Counted from the stretch's first letter, positions 50,397 through 59,619 are shown. The stretch: 64,000 bases of DNA from Deltaproteobacteria bacterium (GCA_017302795.1 JAFLCB010000003.1:90650-154649); one strand, 5' to 3'. The notes: generated by a model not told the origin, from the letters alone. Made by a program: numbers and translations.

Positions 50397-52034
50397 ATGA
50401 TTGCGACGTCGAATGTGAGCCTCAGGTATGGGGCGAAGAAGCTTTTTGAAGATGTGAACGTGAAGTTCACGCCGGGTAATTGTTATGGCCTGATCGGTGC
50501 GAATGGGGCGGGGAAATCGACTTTTTTAAAAGTTCTGTCGAAAGAAATCGAACCCAACACGGGCGAAGTCATTTTTGGTAAAGACCTCAGGCTTTCGATT
50601 TTAAAACAAAACCAATTCGAATTTGATGAAGTCGAAGTTCTAAAAACCGTGATGATGGGCAATCAAAAGCTGTTTAAGATCATCGAGGAAAAAGATGCTC
50701 TCTACGCAAAACCAGATTTCAGCGAAAAAGATGGCGAACGCGCAAGCCTGCTTGAAGCAGAGTTTGCAGAACTTGGCGGCTGGGACGCGGAAAGCGAAGC
50801 AAGCTCGATGCTGGAAGGTCTTGGGATTCCAACCAGCTCGCACACGAAACTTCTGAAAGAATTAGATCCTGGCGAAAAAGTAAAAGTCCTTTTGGCGCAG
50901 GCGCTATTCGGGAAGCCGGATATTTTACTATTGGACGAACCGACCAACAACTTAGACATCTATGCGGTTCAGTGGCTTGAAAAGTTCCTGATGGAATTTC
51001 AAAACACCGTGATCGTGGTCTCGCATGACAGGTATTTTTTAAACCGCGTCTGCACACACATCGCCGATATCGATTATAGCAAAATCAAAGTCTACACTGG
51101 TAACTACGATTTCTGGCGTCAATCGGCAGAGCTGTCTCAGCGTTTGTTATCAGACCAAAACCGAAAAGCGTCGGATAAAGCGGAAGAACTCAAGGCGTTC
51201 ATTCGTCGCTTTAGTGCGAACGCTTCGAAGTCGGCGCAAGCCTCTTCGCGCCAAAAGCAACTTGAAAAGCTTGAATTCGCGGACATGCCGGCTTCCTCGC
51301 GCAAACAGCCCTTTGTTGGTTTTGACTTAAAACGCGAACTTGGGAACGATGTTTTGGTGGTCGATAAGGTTTCAAAAACCATCGACGGCGAAATGGTTTT
51401 AAAGAACGTAAGCTTCACTTTGAAGAAAACCGACAAAGTGATTCTGCTTGGCCGAAATGAACTGGCGAAAACGGCGTTGTTAGAAATCTTAGCTGGCGAA
51501 ATGGAGCCAGACTCAGGAAGCGTTAAGTGGGGCATCACTGCGGTTCGAACATACTTCCCGTCGGATAACGGTCGCTTCTTTAAGAAATCTGACGACATTA
51601 ATACCCTGGTTGATTGGCTTCGTCAGTATTCCGAGGACAAAGACGAATCGTTCATCCGGGGCTTCCTTGGAAAAATGCTATTTAGTCGCGATGAGGGTTT
51701 AAAGCGTCCCGATGTTTTATCGGGCGGAGAAAAAGTTCGCTGCATGCTAGCGAAAATGATGCTTTCTGGCGCCAACGTTTTAATCCTTGATGGCCCCACG
51801 GCCCACTTGGACCTGGAAAGCATTTCGGCCGTGAACGAAGGTATCGTGCGATTTAAAGGTGTGGTGATCTTTACCACCCATGACCATGAGTTCATTCAAA
51901 CTTCTGCGACACGGATCATAGAACTGGGTGTACCTTCTGCTGGCGGTAAGGCGCCCGTCAAGGGAGTCACTGGACCCTGTTCGGTGATCGACGATCAGGA
52001 CATGACTTACGACGAATTCGTGGCGAGAAAATAA
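50397..52034 (+). CDS. ABC-F family ATPase, YbiT-like, with degenerate second site
   Basis: 545 residues with two ABC domains and no membrane segment. Domain 1: Walker A GANGAGKST (from residue 34), signature-like ELDPGEKVKV and Walker B LLLDEPTNNLD. A charged interdomain linker follows (ELSQRLLSDQNRKASDKAEELKAFIRRF). Domain 2: Walker A is GRNELAKTA (near 351, lacking the usual Gly-Ala-Gly), the signature LSGGEKVRC is intact, but Walker B reads LILDGPTAHLD with Gly466 in place of the catalytic Glu. ABC-F proteins bind the ribosome and act in translation or antibiotic protection. The pattern resembles YbiT/Uup, but site 2 looks hydrolysis-defective. A promoter was not identified in the 210 bp separating it from the divergent regulator. 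Confidence 0.87.
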   Translation: MIATSNVSLRYGAKKLFEDVNVKFTPGNCYGLIGANGAGKSTFLKVLSKEIEPNTGEVIFGKDLRLSILKQNQFEFDEVEVLKTVMMGNQKLFKIIEEKDALYAKPDFSEKDGERASLLEAEFAELGGWDAESEASSMLEGLGIPTSSHTKLLKELDPGEKVKVLLAQALFGKPDILLLDEPTNNLDIYAVQWLEKFLMEFQNTVIVVSHDRYFLNRVCTHIADIDYSKIKVYTGNYDFWRQSAELSQRLLSDQNRKASDKAEELKAFIRRFSANASKSAQASSRQKQLEKLEFADMPASSRKQPFVGFDLKRELGNDVLVVDKVSKTIDGEMVLKNVSFTLKKTDKVILLGRNELAKTALLEILAGEMEPDSGSVKWGITAVRTYFPSDNGRFFKKSDDINTLVDWLRQYSEDKDESFIRGFLGKMLFSRDEGLKRPDVLSGGEKVRCMLAKMMLSGANVLILDGPTAHLDLESISAVNEGIVRFKGVVIFTTHDHEFIQTSATRIIELGVPSAGGKAPVKGVTGPCSVIDDQDMTYDEFVARK

Positions 52035-52088
52035 GGTACCTCCTACATTTTGGTAGCGCGACTGCGCTAACAAAATGTAGGAGGTACC
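52035..52088. repeat. GGTACC-bounded palindrome, copy 2
   Basis: 54 bp beginning immediately after the TAA of the ABC-F gene. The outer arms have CCTCC paired to GGAGG, a compensated change relative to copies 1, 3 and 5; one inner mismatch (G opposite A) is present. The ribosome site of the next gene follows about 4-8 nt after the repeat. Confidence 0.92.
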
Positions 52089-52104
52089 GAAGAAGGGCTT
52101 AAAG

Positions 52105-53238
52105 GTGTTTGAACAGGTTTCTCCACAGCTAAAACGGTTTCGAATGAAGTTTCCGGTTCCGGGTGGGGAAACCGTCAAACGTCACGACCCGTGCGGCATG
52201 TGTGGTGCCCGCGAGGCTGCGAAAGTTTCTGAGATCCAGTACTGGGATCTGGCCGATAGCCACCTAGTACGGTGCAAGTCTTGTGGTCACATGCAGCTTG
52301 ACCCGATGTTAACGGGCGACGTGATGACAAAAGGTTGTCTGGCTCTTTATCGCCATCAGCAAGCTGGGGAAAATTCGAAAAGTCGAAGCCGCGGTTTTTT
52401 TAGAGCCTTTCGCAAGGGTGTGGCCTTTGGCGTGACTCTTCGATTGATGGGCATTCGTCCTGAGAGAATTTTAGAAGTCGGCGCGGGCGATGCGTACTTC
52501 ATGATTGGCCTCAAATACGTTTTTCCAGAGGCCGAGTGCACCTGCCTTGATATCGTCGAAGAAATTTTAGAAGCCATTAAATCCAAACACGGCTTTGGTA
52601 CCATCTGTAGCTCGCTTGAAAAGCTTTCGCCGGAAATGCTTCCGCAAGAACTTTCAGACGGCAGCCAAAAAAAGAGCTATGCGAAATTTGATCTGATCGT
52701 TGCGCGCGATATCCTTGAACACGTGGAAAAGCCAAGGCAAGTGATCGAAAACTTGCATTCGGTTCTGCGCCCTGGTGGCCACCTCTATTTCATCGTGCCG
52801 AACGGTTGGCAGGATGCATGGCAGTCGTTTTCTCGCTGGCAATCGGACCGCTTGAAGAGCGAACTCTTGATAAACCACGTGAACTACTACGATCCAGAAA
52901 GCTTGAAGGCGTTGTTGGTCGAGCTCCGATTTAAAATTAAGAAGTGGTACATCTATGATCTCAAAACTTTTTCGCGCGGTGCTGGTTGGCGCATGATCGA
53001 TCGCCACAAGGCCGCGAAATCGACTGCGAGGTCAGCGGACTCGGTGATCGCCACAACCGCCAGCATTTCTTCGACGATGGCCGATGCTATTGAGAGTCCG
53101 ATTCCCTCCGTTTTTACCGTTGGCGTTTTGCGCCCACTTTTAATGGCCTACTGCTGGTTCAAGCACACGCCGCTGGTGCGAGTGCGGCCCGAGGCTTACG
53201 TGGGCGAAGAAATTTTCTGTCTTGCTGAGAAAACCTGA
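52105..53238 (+). CDS. Zinc-ribbon SAM-dependent methyltransferase
   Basis: 377 residues. A zinc ribbon near the N-terminus is formed by CGMCG and CKSCG (C-x2-C pairs about 30 residues apart). The methyltransferase domain has ILEVGAGDAYFMIGL (motif I), CTCLDIV (acidic motif II) and LIVARDILEHVEKPRQVIENLHSVLRPGGHLYFIVPN. This zinc-ribbon plus Methyltransf_13-like arrangement is often found in sugar C-methyltransferase-type or hypothetical enzymes; the substrate is unknown. The GTG at 52105 has AGAAGGG 7 nt upstream and just after palindrome 2; an ATG at 52144 lacks a ribosome site. Confidence 0.82.
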   Translation: MFEQVSPQLKRFRMKFPVPGGETVKRHDPCGMCGAREAAKVSEIQYWDLADSHLVRCKSCGHMQLDPMLTGDVMTKGCLALYRHQQAGENSKSRSRGFFRAFRKGVAFGVTLRLMGIRPERILEVGAGDAYFMIGLKYVFPEAECTCLDIVEEILEAIKSKHGFGTICSSLEKLSPEMLPQELSDGSQKKSYAKFDLIVARDILEHVEKPRQVIENLHSVLRPGGHLYFIVPNGWQDAWQSFSRWQSDRLKSELLINHVNYYDPESLKALLVELRFKIKKWYIYDLKTFSRGAGWRMIDRHKAAKSTARSADSVIATTASISSTMADAIESPIPSVFTVGVLRPLLMAYCWFKHTPLVRVRPEAYVGEEIFCLAEKT

Positions 53239-53292
53239 GGTACCGCCTACATTTTGGTAGCGCAGGTGCGCTACCAAAATGTAGGCGGTACC
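53239..53292. repeat. GGTACC-bounded palindrome, copy 3
   Basis: 54 bp starting directly after the TGA of the zinc-ribbon methyltransferase gene. The stem is perfect over the outer arms and the TTTTGGTAGCGC/GCGCTACCAAAA inner arms, with a short central loop. Confidence 0.93.
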
Positions 53293-53334
53293 GGGAAAAA
53301 TGGTGGCGCTGTCGTCAAACAAAGATAATCTTGG

Positions 53335-54864
53335 ATGGTGGTAAGAAAGCTTCTGGCATTTTTATTGGGACTTTTCGCGGTCGTCGCCTTTGCGGAAGCA
53401 GCGATGCGAGTCGTAGCGAAAGTGCGAGTGAATTCGCACCCGAATCAAGTTTCAAAAAAAAGGGATTTTGGTCCGCCATTTAGAATAGTGGTTTTAGGTG
53501 AATCGACAAGTGAGGCTTGGTGGACCCCGCAGAATGACGTTTCATGGTCCGCCAAACTTAGAAGGCGACTACAGAAATATTTTCAGGCTAAAGGTATCGA
53601 ACGAACCGTGGAGATAATTAATCTCGCAAGATCCGGCGGCACCTCCACACTGCTAGTAGATCACTTTGAAGAAGTTCTTCAAACCACCACCCCAGACATT
53701 TTAATTACAATGATGGGGATCAATGACACGGTCGCCTTAGAGCTGAATCGTGGATATCTTTACTCAAACAGCTTTGTCGCAAGATTTCTCTATTGGGGCT
53801 ATGTTTCATTTCGCTGTCCGAATTGCTACAAGTTTACCAACGAATTTGTTGACGATAGTCCTGTCGCGGTGGTGTCGAGGCCAATCTTGAATTTGACTGA
53901 GGAGTTAACTCGGAAGGGTTTTTCGAGCGTCAAGGACCTGGAACAAGCGGACGCAGTGTTTCGATCATTGAAACTGAAAGAGGAAGCGAAGCAAAGTCAG
54001 CGAAGTACTCCTGCGTTCAGCGCGGCAGGCTCTACTTCTTCCCACGCTCCAAGAGCTACTGCCGCCGAAATGGATATTGTCTGGGCCTCCTGGCTTTATG
54101 GACAATCGGAAGCGCCTGAACTGAATCGCCGCGATGTTGATCAAGAAAAGCAGCGTCAAGTTAGGACGGCAGTACTCAAGCTTGCAGACAAATATTTAGT
54201 AGGTGCGAGAGCGACGGTTGTAACTAGAAAGGGATCGATCAAACAGCACTGTTTTTTGCTTGACCGTCTTAGGGAGCGGCCTGAGACCTGCTTGGCTCTC
54301 GTCAAAGATGGGTTGAATGCAGGCGTAAAATTAACTCCAGACTTTCTAGGTCTAGCACTAAGTGTCGGGGCTGAAAACGATCCGGCCTTTAAGACCACAC
54401 TCGATGAAATGGGCTATTCAATTCCACGGAATCGACACGGTATCAATGCAACAATTGCTTCGTATCGACGCCTGATGGACTTGCAAAAGAGTTTCGGTTT
54501 TCGATGGCTCGCGATGCAGTACCCGAGGGGGAGTGCTTTGGGTTTAGCGCGATTCTTTGATCCAAGTACGACCGTGATCTCACCATCGGCACCGGATGGG
54601 CTTCGTGGGTTTGCCGATGTTTTCAACTATTCTCGTTATTCTGGCGGCAGCCCCCCGTCTTTACCGCAGGGCGTGGACCTCGTATCGAACGAGAATTTTA
54701 ATACGGTCGTAGTACCTGAAAACGAAGCGGAGTACTTTCGAGATATGTTCGCCCGCGGCTCGGGGTCGGATTTCGGTCACACGACTGAAAAAGGCCATGC
54801 TTTGATTGCCGACAATGTTCTGAAAGTGATCGTCGAGCGTTTCGACTTCGAGGCTCTGAAATAG
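53335..54864 (+). CDS. Membrane-anchored SGNH-hydrolase-like protein with large insert
   Basis: 509 residues. A single N-terminal hydrophobic segment (KLLAFLLGLFAVVAFAEAA) should act as signal or anchor. SGNH blocks are visible: VVLGESTSEAW (candidate nucleophile Ser57), a Gly in NLARSGGTST, the ITMMGINDT block with Asn-Asp, and DFGHTTEKGH with Asp479 and His482. Between the third and last blocks lies an insert of about 340 residues with no recognised fold, far longer than ordinary GDSL esterases. It may deacylate or acylate a surface glycan or peptidoglycan, as related SGNH proteins do; this is inference. It is the only plus-strand gene of this segment without a palindrome at its stop. Confidence 0.72.
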   Translation: MVVRKLLAFLLGLFAVVAFAEAAMRVVAKVRVNSHPNQVSKKRDFGPPFRIVVLGESTSEAWWTPQNDVSWSAKLRRRLQKYFQAKGIERTVEIINLARSGGTSTLLVDHFEEVLQTTTPDILITMMGINDTVALELNRGYLYSNSFVARFLYWGYVSFRCPNCYKFTNEFVDDSPVAVVSRPILNLTEELTRKGFSSVKDLEQADAVFRSLKLKEEAKQSQRSTPAFSAAGSTSSHAPRATAAEMDIVWASWLYGQSEAPELNRRDVDQEKQRQVRTAVLKLADKYLVGARATVVTRKGSIKQHCFLLDRLRERPETCLALVKDGLNAGVKLTPDFLGLALSVGAENDPAFKTTLDEMGYSIPRNRHGINATIASYRRLMDLQKSFGFRWLAMQYPRGSALGLARFFDPSTTVISPSAPDGLRGFADVFNYSRYSGGSPPSLPQGVDLVSNENFNTVVVPENEAEYFRDMFARGSGSDFGHTTEKGHALIADNVLKVIVERFDFEALK

Positions 54865-54947
54865 CAAACGCTCTATTTAGAATCGCTTAGGCGAAGTGCC
54901 TTACTGCGTTGCGCTTTTGGGTGTGATTGGGCTAGATTGATCATTCT

Positions 54948-55910
54948 ATGAAAGTCATCGATCACATCAATGAAGCCGAGGCCAAAGGCCGCGGTCCGCA
55001 GATTAGTTACGAAATCGTACCTCCGCCTCGAGGATCATCGATAAAGGACATCATCGACGTTGTGGAAGAGCTTTCGACGCTGAAACCGCCGTGGATGGAT
55101 GTGACGTCCCACTCGTCGGTCACTCAATACCACGAACGAAGTGACGGCAGTATTTCGAAGCGAACTGTTCGAAAACGGCCCGGCACTCTTGGAATCTGCG
55201 GCATTATCCAAAATCGATTCAAGATCGACACCGTCGCGCACATTCTTTGTCAGGGCTTTTCGAAAGAAGAGACCGAAGACGCTTTAATAGAGCTTTCGTT
55301 TTTAGGAATTCACAACTGCTTGGCGCTTCGCGGAGATACTCCGCAAGGAGTCACTAACGGAACGAATGGACCGGTGAAGAACCGGTATGCCGTCGATCTT
55401 GTCGAGCAGATTTCGGAAGTCCGTCGAGGGAAGTTTCAGGAGGACCTGGCGAACAGCGATCCTCTGGATTTCTGTGTCGGAGTCGCGGGCTATCCAGAAA
55501 AACATTTTGAAGCGCCGAGTTTGAAAATCGACATTCAAAATTTGAAGCGAAAAGTCGATGCTGGTGCTGATTATGTCACGACTCAAATGTTTTTTGATAA
55601 TTCGAAATTCTTTGCATTTGAAAAGGCGGCACGAGAAGCGGGAATCACAGTGCCAATTGTTCCAGGGTTAAAAATCCTGCGCTCGGCCGCACAGCTTCGG
55701 ACCTTGCCGAAGGCCTTCTTTATTGATTTGCCCGATGCCCTTGTTGATGCCGTGATCAAAGATCCTTCTCGAGCCGAAGCCATCGGGCAGGAGTGGGCCT
55801 TGATGCAAGCAAAAGACTTGATCGCTCATGGCTGTAAAAACCTACATTTCTACGTTCTAAACGACGCTTCCGCCGTTAAATCAATCGTTACGTCTGTGCT
55901 TGGAAAATAG
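54948..55910 (+). CDS. metF: Methylenetetrahydrofolate reductase
   Basis: 320 residues. The TIM-barrel family is recognised from ISYEIVPPPRGSSIKDIIDVVEELS (Glu in the catalytic position), LGIHNCLALRGDTPQG (FAD and folate binding), FCVGVAGYPEKH and KVDAGADYVTTQMFFDN. The enzyme reduces 5,10-methylene-THF to 5-methyl-THF with FADH2, providing the methyl donor for MetH, encoded 3.7 kb downstream on the same strand. The stop is followed by palindrome 4. Promoter not identified. Confidence 0.92.
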   Translation: MKVIDHINEAEAKGRGPQISYEIVPPPRGSSIKDIIDVVEELSTLKPPWMDVTSHSSVTQYHERSDGSISKRTVRKRPGTLGICGIIQNRFKIDTVAHILCQGFSKEETEDALIELSFLGIHNCLALRGDTPQGVTNGTNGPVKNRYAVDLVEQISEVRRGKFQEDLANSDPLDFCVGVAGYPEKHFEAPSLKIDIQNLKRKVDAGADYVTTQMFFDNSKFFAFEKAAREAGITVPIVPGLKILRSAAQLRTLPKAFFIDLPDALVDAVIKDPSRAEAIGQEWALMQAKDLIAHGCKNLHFYVLNDASAVKSIVTSVLGK

Positions 55911-55916
55911 CCTGAA

Positions 55917-55970
55917 GGTACCTCCTACCTTTTGGTAGCGCAGGTGCGCTACCAAAAGGTAGGAGGTACC
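55917..55970. repeat. GGTACC-bounded palindrome, copy 4
   Basis: 54 bp starting 6 nt after the metF stop. Outer arms are CCTCC/GGAGG and the inner arm reads CTACCTTTTGG against CCAAAAGGTAG, where other copies have CTACATTTTGG against CCAAAATGTAG: an A-T to C-G exchange on both sides that preserves pairing. Confidence 0.93.
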
Positions 55971-56312
55971 TCTGAGGGGTGTCTAAATTTCTGACTATGA
56001 CGGGTTAGTAACAGTTCGTTGGTCAATCGACGGAAGATCCCAAACTGATACGGTGACGACGCGTTAGTTTCGCGATCAGAACGGCGCACTCTCTAATTGA
56101 ATCTATTGTGGGTAGATTGTGAACGTCAGTGACATAGTCCTGAAAAAGAGTTCGTCGTTCTTGGAAAATTTGAATCCTCAAATTCCCGTCATTCACTCGT
56201 AGATTAGATCTCGCATCTCAAGCTGAAACACTTCGTCGCACGCCCTTTGCTCTAACAAGTCTTAGCTCATCTTTGGTCGAGCTTGGCCCGATTGGTACTA
56301 ACGTGGGGACGT
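55971..56312. other. Non-coding stretch between palindrome 4 and the VWA lipoprotein gene
   Basis: 342 bp with no reading frame that looks coding on either strand and no RNA gene or convincing promoter recognised. GGGGAC just before 56313 is the probable ribosome site of the following gene. The promoter for the large lipoprotein gene should lie here, since palindrome 4 would be expected to stop or stabilise the metF transcript. Confidence 0.5.
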
Positions 56313-59300
56313 ATGATGTTGATGCAAACTAAGCTAAGAACACTTCTAACTTTGAGCGTGATCCTATTAACGATCTCCCTTGGTTATCAAAACTGCGGCA
56401 ACAACATGGCGTTCGAAGGGGTCGAAGACCTCAACAGCATCTTGGCCGAGAAGAACTATGCCGAGGCAACCGCTGGTGATGCGGACGCCTTTCCCCCACT
56501 TAAGCTTATTTTTGTTGTCGATAACTCCGGAACGATGGGTATCAACCAGATCAATCTTTCGAGCGCCTTCGGCCGAATGTTCAGCGGCGAAAATCAAAAC
56601 AACCTTGAGCCATTCAATACGACAGCGTTCGTTTTAAATACGTCGCAACATGTCCCCGAGAAAAGTTCGAGCATCTTTGGTCGCATGCCCAATCAGACTG
56701 CGGAAGAGTTTGCTGCTTTGCCAATGGCACAACTTGCTCCACACCGCGGTCCACCAACCTTAAGCGGTCGCATTCCTGGTGACCTTGTCGGTCAATTGTC
56801 AAAAAGAACGGTCGAACCAACACGAACGGTCACTTCATTTCGTGCCGCACCGGTTGCTTTGATTTCGAATCCTGGTTCAAGTCAAGCAGCTGTGTCGTAC
56901 TCAGCCTTCAAGCCGCGTGGCGCTTCGGTCGCCACTTTCGATGCAGACTTTAAAAGTCGCTTGGCACTTTTGAATCCGGATCTGTCGGAAATTGATTCCG
57001 GCACTAACAGCGGAGTCATGGACGAGATCGTCGATAAAGAAAGCGGTCTCTGTGCTTTAGCTAGGGTATTGAAGCATAATCAAGGCTTTATCAACCCAGG
57101 TGATCTTGCTAGTTTAGTTGTTGTTTCCGATGAAGAAGACGCCGACCCTTCAGGACGAGCATGTTTAGACGCCTTGATTGAAGGAAAAAGTGATCAGCGA
57201 TACGTCGACGGAGTGTGCGAGGTCGCATCGACGCGTCTTCGCTACCGTCGAGAAATTGCCAATCCCACATACGCAAAATGTAAAGTCGACTTTGATTCAG
57301 GGTATAGCTACCGCATCGACTATAAGTCTCCGACTACCAATGTTGGTTATTACACAAAGTCGATGCTTTACGATCAATTGAAAACCGAAGTGACTTATTT
57401 CACTTCGCAAATGAAGTTCGATCAGCTTCGAACAAATGTCAGTTACTACACTTCGAAACAAGCGTACGACGCGATTTCCACGCCGGTTGCTTACCACACG
57501 AAAGCTCCGACCTATGAAATCCCGCAAACAAGCGTGAAGTACTTCCGTGAAGTCGAGAGCTGTGTGATCCGTGACGGAGCGCCGACAAATTGTACTTACA
57601 CTTACCCCGATGCAACTGTTGTCCTGCAAGGTACAGCGGGTGCAAACTGCGACGCTTTTGTCGCAGGAAAACTTCCCACCGGCGCCCTTTATAACAAAGC
57701 CGGTTACAAGCCTATTTGTACTGCCGCTTTACCATTGGCGCGAAATGGCGCATGTTCGACGGCAGACTCGACAATACAAAACTGTCAGCAAAACTACTCG
57801 GCAGTTAAGAGCACTGTCTTATCTGGCAAAGTGACAACGACATGTGATTTGTTTGTCGCTACTCGTCTTCCGGCTGGAGCTGTCTACACGGACTCAGGAT
57901 ATTTGCCGTCGTGTGGAACGAAAATTTCTGATGCTCGCGAGGGCGCATGCTCGGTGACTGATGCCGATAAAGAAAATTGCCGCACGGTATATACGCAAGC
58001 TACGGCTCCTGTGACTCTGAATGGTGTACCGACGACTGGGCAAACATGCCTTCAATTCTCGACCGCAAGGCTTCCGGCCGGCGCCGTTTATGATTCTGGC
58101 GGAACGACATACTATCCGCAATGTTCTGCCGGGACGACGCTAACCGACCGCACGGGAAATTGCTCTACCACAGATACAAACGTTGCCAACTGTCGTCGCG
58201 AATACTCGACTGCTCAAAAAACTACGCTGAATGGTCGACCAGGTAGCGGCGGTTGCGAAGCGACTTACAGTTCTTCACTTCCATCGAACACGGTTCTTGC
58301 GAACTCGACGTATCCGATCAGCTGTGCCAACGCTGCCACGGTTCGGGATATCGCCGGTAACTGCTTGGCAACAAATACGAATATCGAAAACTGTCGCAAT
58401 GTTTATAGCGCTCCGAAGACGATCAATCTGACGGGCGCACCTGCTGCTGGAAACTGCGGAACTTTTGTTTCTGGTCGCCTTGGTAACGGTGCAGTCTATA
58501 CGGATACAGGTTATCTTCCAACGTGCGCGGCTGGGGTATCACAAGATCGAAACGTGACTGGTTCGCAAGCCTTCACCGTATGGCCCGCAAAAACATTCAC
58601 CAACGGCGCGGCATGCGATGCTGAAGTGAGGGATTCTTTGGTTACGTCTCATGGGCTTTCTGTGACGACGGGAACGACACCGTCGTGTGCTGTGACAGCG
58701 ATCAGTTCAGGAACCACGACTTTGTCCAACGTCGGTTCTGACCTGATGTGCGCAAGCGCCATGTGGCGCGAAGTTTGTGACACGAGTAGTGGAACAAAGA
58801 GAAACTGTCGCACGATGGAAATCGCAGCGGGAGAGAAGTATGAATCCAACCTTACTAGCGTGACCCACGAGGGCGCATTCTCGTGCACAACAAGCTGCGC
58901 AGACACTTCGTTCTGCAAAACTTCAAGCGGAACTGTCGGTGATAATTTCTACGCCTGCGAAACAACTGCAGCCGCAAACGTGCAGAAGTCGACCTTCACT
59001 ATGATTTCTGAATCAGACACAGCGAACTGTGCCGCTGGGCAAATGAGACGAGTGACCCGAGGTCCTTATCAGACCGATGTCGATCGAAAAGATTACGTTG
59101 CTGGAGCAAAGTCCGAGGCAAATGAAGCGAATGCTTTAAGCGACTATATTTCTGAACGAAGCCGAGATCTCTTGAAAGAGGCAAAACCGATTGTTTCCGT
59201 CTTCGTTAGGCAGCCTGGTGACCCGACCGGTACCAACGGTAGCGTCGGTGCCGCTTATAACCGCCTGGCTGATTTGTTTGGCGGAAAGAAGCGATCGGTG

Positions 59301-59558
59301 CTTTCTAGTGGAGAGCAATACGCTGCAGCTCTTGAGGATCTTTCTGCGGTCATTCGCGAACGACTGAATAAGACGATTGCGTTCCAGGGTGTCGATGGGA
59401 CTTTGAAAATTCGTAAAGTCTGGTTCCGTCGCGCTGGCACGTCCGACTGGGGCGCACCGCTAAGTAGCGATCTGTGGTCGACCTCTGGCGGAACCGTGAT
59501 CTTCACTGATTCGTTCCAGTTTGAATACGGCGATCAGTTCCGTATCGAGTACTGGTGA
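56313..59558 (+). CDS. VWA-like lipoprotein interrupted by two repeat families
   Basis: 1081 residues from the ATG at 56313 (56316 and 56322 also possible). A lipoprotein signal ends at lipobox-like GYQNC (Cys28). A von Willebrand A domain begins LIFVVDNSGTMG (MIDAS-type Asp70, Ser72, Thr74) and continues to LVVVSDEEDAD near residue 270. The domain is then interrupted by five 16-residue units (about 336-415) and four to five Cys-rich units of 64-71 residues (about 427-746), and the C-terminal part (PIVSVFVRQPGDP, then EQYAAALEDLSAVI near the end) looks like the closing helices of the VWA fold. Such a protein should sit on the envelope surface and bind a metal-dependent ligand. It lies between metF and metH but has no visible metabolic link to them. 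Confidence 0.8.
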   Translation: MMLMQTKLRTLLTLSVILLTISLGYQNCGNNMAFEGVEDLNSILAEKNYAEATAGDADAFPPLKLIFVVDNSGTMGINQINLSSAFGRMFSGENQNNLEPFNTTAFVLNTSQHVPEKSSSIFGRMPNQTAEEFAALPMAQLAPHRGPPTLSGRIPGDLVGQLSKRTVEPTRTVTSFRAAPVALISNPGSSQAAVSYSAFKPRGASVATFDADFKSRLALLNPDLSEIDSGTNSGVMDEIVDKESGLCALARVLKHNQGFINPGDLASLVVVSDEEDADPSGRACLDALIEGKSDQRYVDGVCEVASTRLRYRREIANPTYAKCKVDFDSGYSYRIDYKSPTTNVGYYTKSMLYDQLKTEVTYFTSQMKFDQLRTNVSYYTSKQAYDAISTPVAYHTKAPTYEIPQTSVKYFREVESCVIRDGAPTNCTYTYPDATVVLQGTAGANCDAFVAGKLPTGALYNKAGYKPICTAALPLARNGACSTADSTIQNCQQNYSAVKSTVLSGKVTTTCDLFVATRLPAGAVYTDSGYLPSCGTKISDAREGACSVTDADKENCRTVYTQATAPVTLNGVPTTGQTCLQFSTARLPAGAVYDSGGTTYYPQCSAGTTLTDRTGNCSTTDTNVANCRREYSTAQKTTLNGRPGSGGCEATYSSSLPSNTVLANSTYPISCANAATVRDIAGNCLATNTNIENCRNVYSAPKTINLTGAPAAGNCGTFVSGRLGNGAVYTDTGYLPTCAAGVSQDRNVTGSQAFTVWPAKTFTNGAACDAEVRDSLVTSHGLSVTTGTTPSCAVTAISSGTTTLSNVGSDLMCASAMWREVCDTSSGTKRNCRTMEIAAGEKYESNLTSVTHEGAFSCTTSCADTSFCKTSSGTVGDNFYACETTAAANVQKSTFTMISESDTANCAAGQMRRVTRGPYQTDVDRKDYVAGAKSEANEANALSDYISERSRDLLKEAKPIVSVFVRQPGDPTGTNGSVGAAYNRLADLFGGKKRSVLSSGEQYAAALEDLSAVIRERLNKTIAFQGVDGTLKIRKVWFRRAGTSDWGAPLSSDLWSTSGGTVIFTDSFQFEYGDQFRIEYW
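57318..57557 (+). repeat. Five tandem 16-residue (48-bp) repeats in the VWA lipoprotein
   Basis: Units start at 57318, 57366, 57414, 57462 and 57510. Examples are LYDQLKTEVTYFTSQM, KFDQLRTNVSYYTSKQ and AYDAISTPVAYHTKAP. An aromatic residue at position 2, Thr at 7, Val at 9 and Tyr at 11 are kept in all five, with Thr at 13 in four. The units are diverged in DNA, so they are not the product of recent slippage. An amyloid-like, beta-solenoid or adhesin stalk form is possible. Confidence 0.85.
57591..58551 (+). repeat. Four full and one partial Cys-rich 64-71-residue repeats
   Basis: Each unit has four Cys: a leading Cys, one near residue 20-24, one near 43-49 and one near 55-62. Shared landmarks are RLPAGAVY, SGYLP-x-C and an ending of the form CSxTD...NC, where the last Cys is the first of the next unit. 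Units begin near 57591, 57783, 57978, 58191 and 58392; the fifth loses the pattern after about 50 residues. The even Cys number fits disulphide-closed modules outside the cytoplasm. I do not recognise the module. Confidence 0.82.
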
Positions 59559-59566
59559 TCTCTTTA

Positions 59567-59619
59567 GGTACCGCCTACATTTTTGAAACGCGCCGCGTTT
59601 CAAAAATGTAGGCGGTACC
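59567..59619. repeat. GGTACC-bounded palindrome, copy 5
   Basis: 53 bp starting 8 nt after the stop of the VWA lipoprotein gene. The inner stem differs from the other copies, TTTTTGAAACGCG pairing with GCGTTTCAAAAA, so both sides have changed together while the outer CCGCCTACAT arms are kept. Confidence 0.92.
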
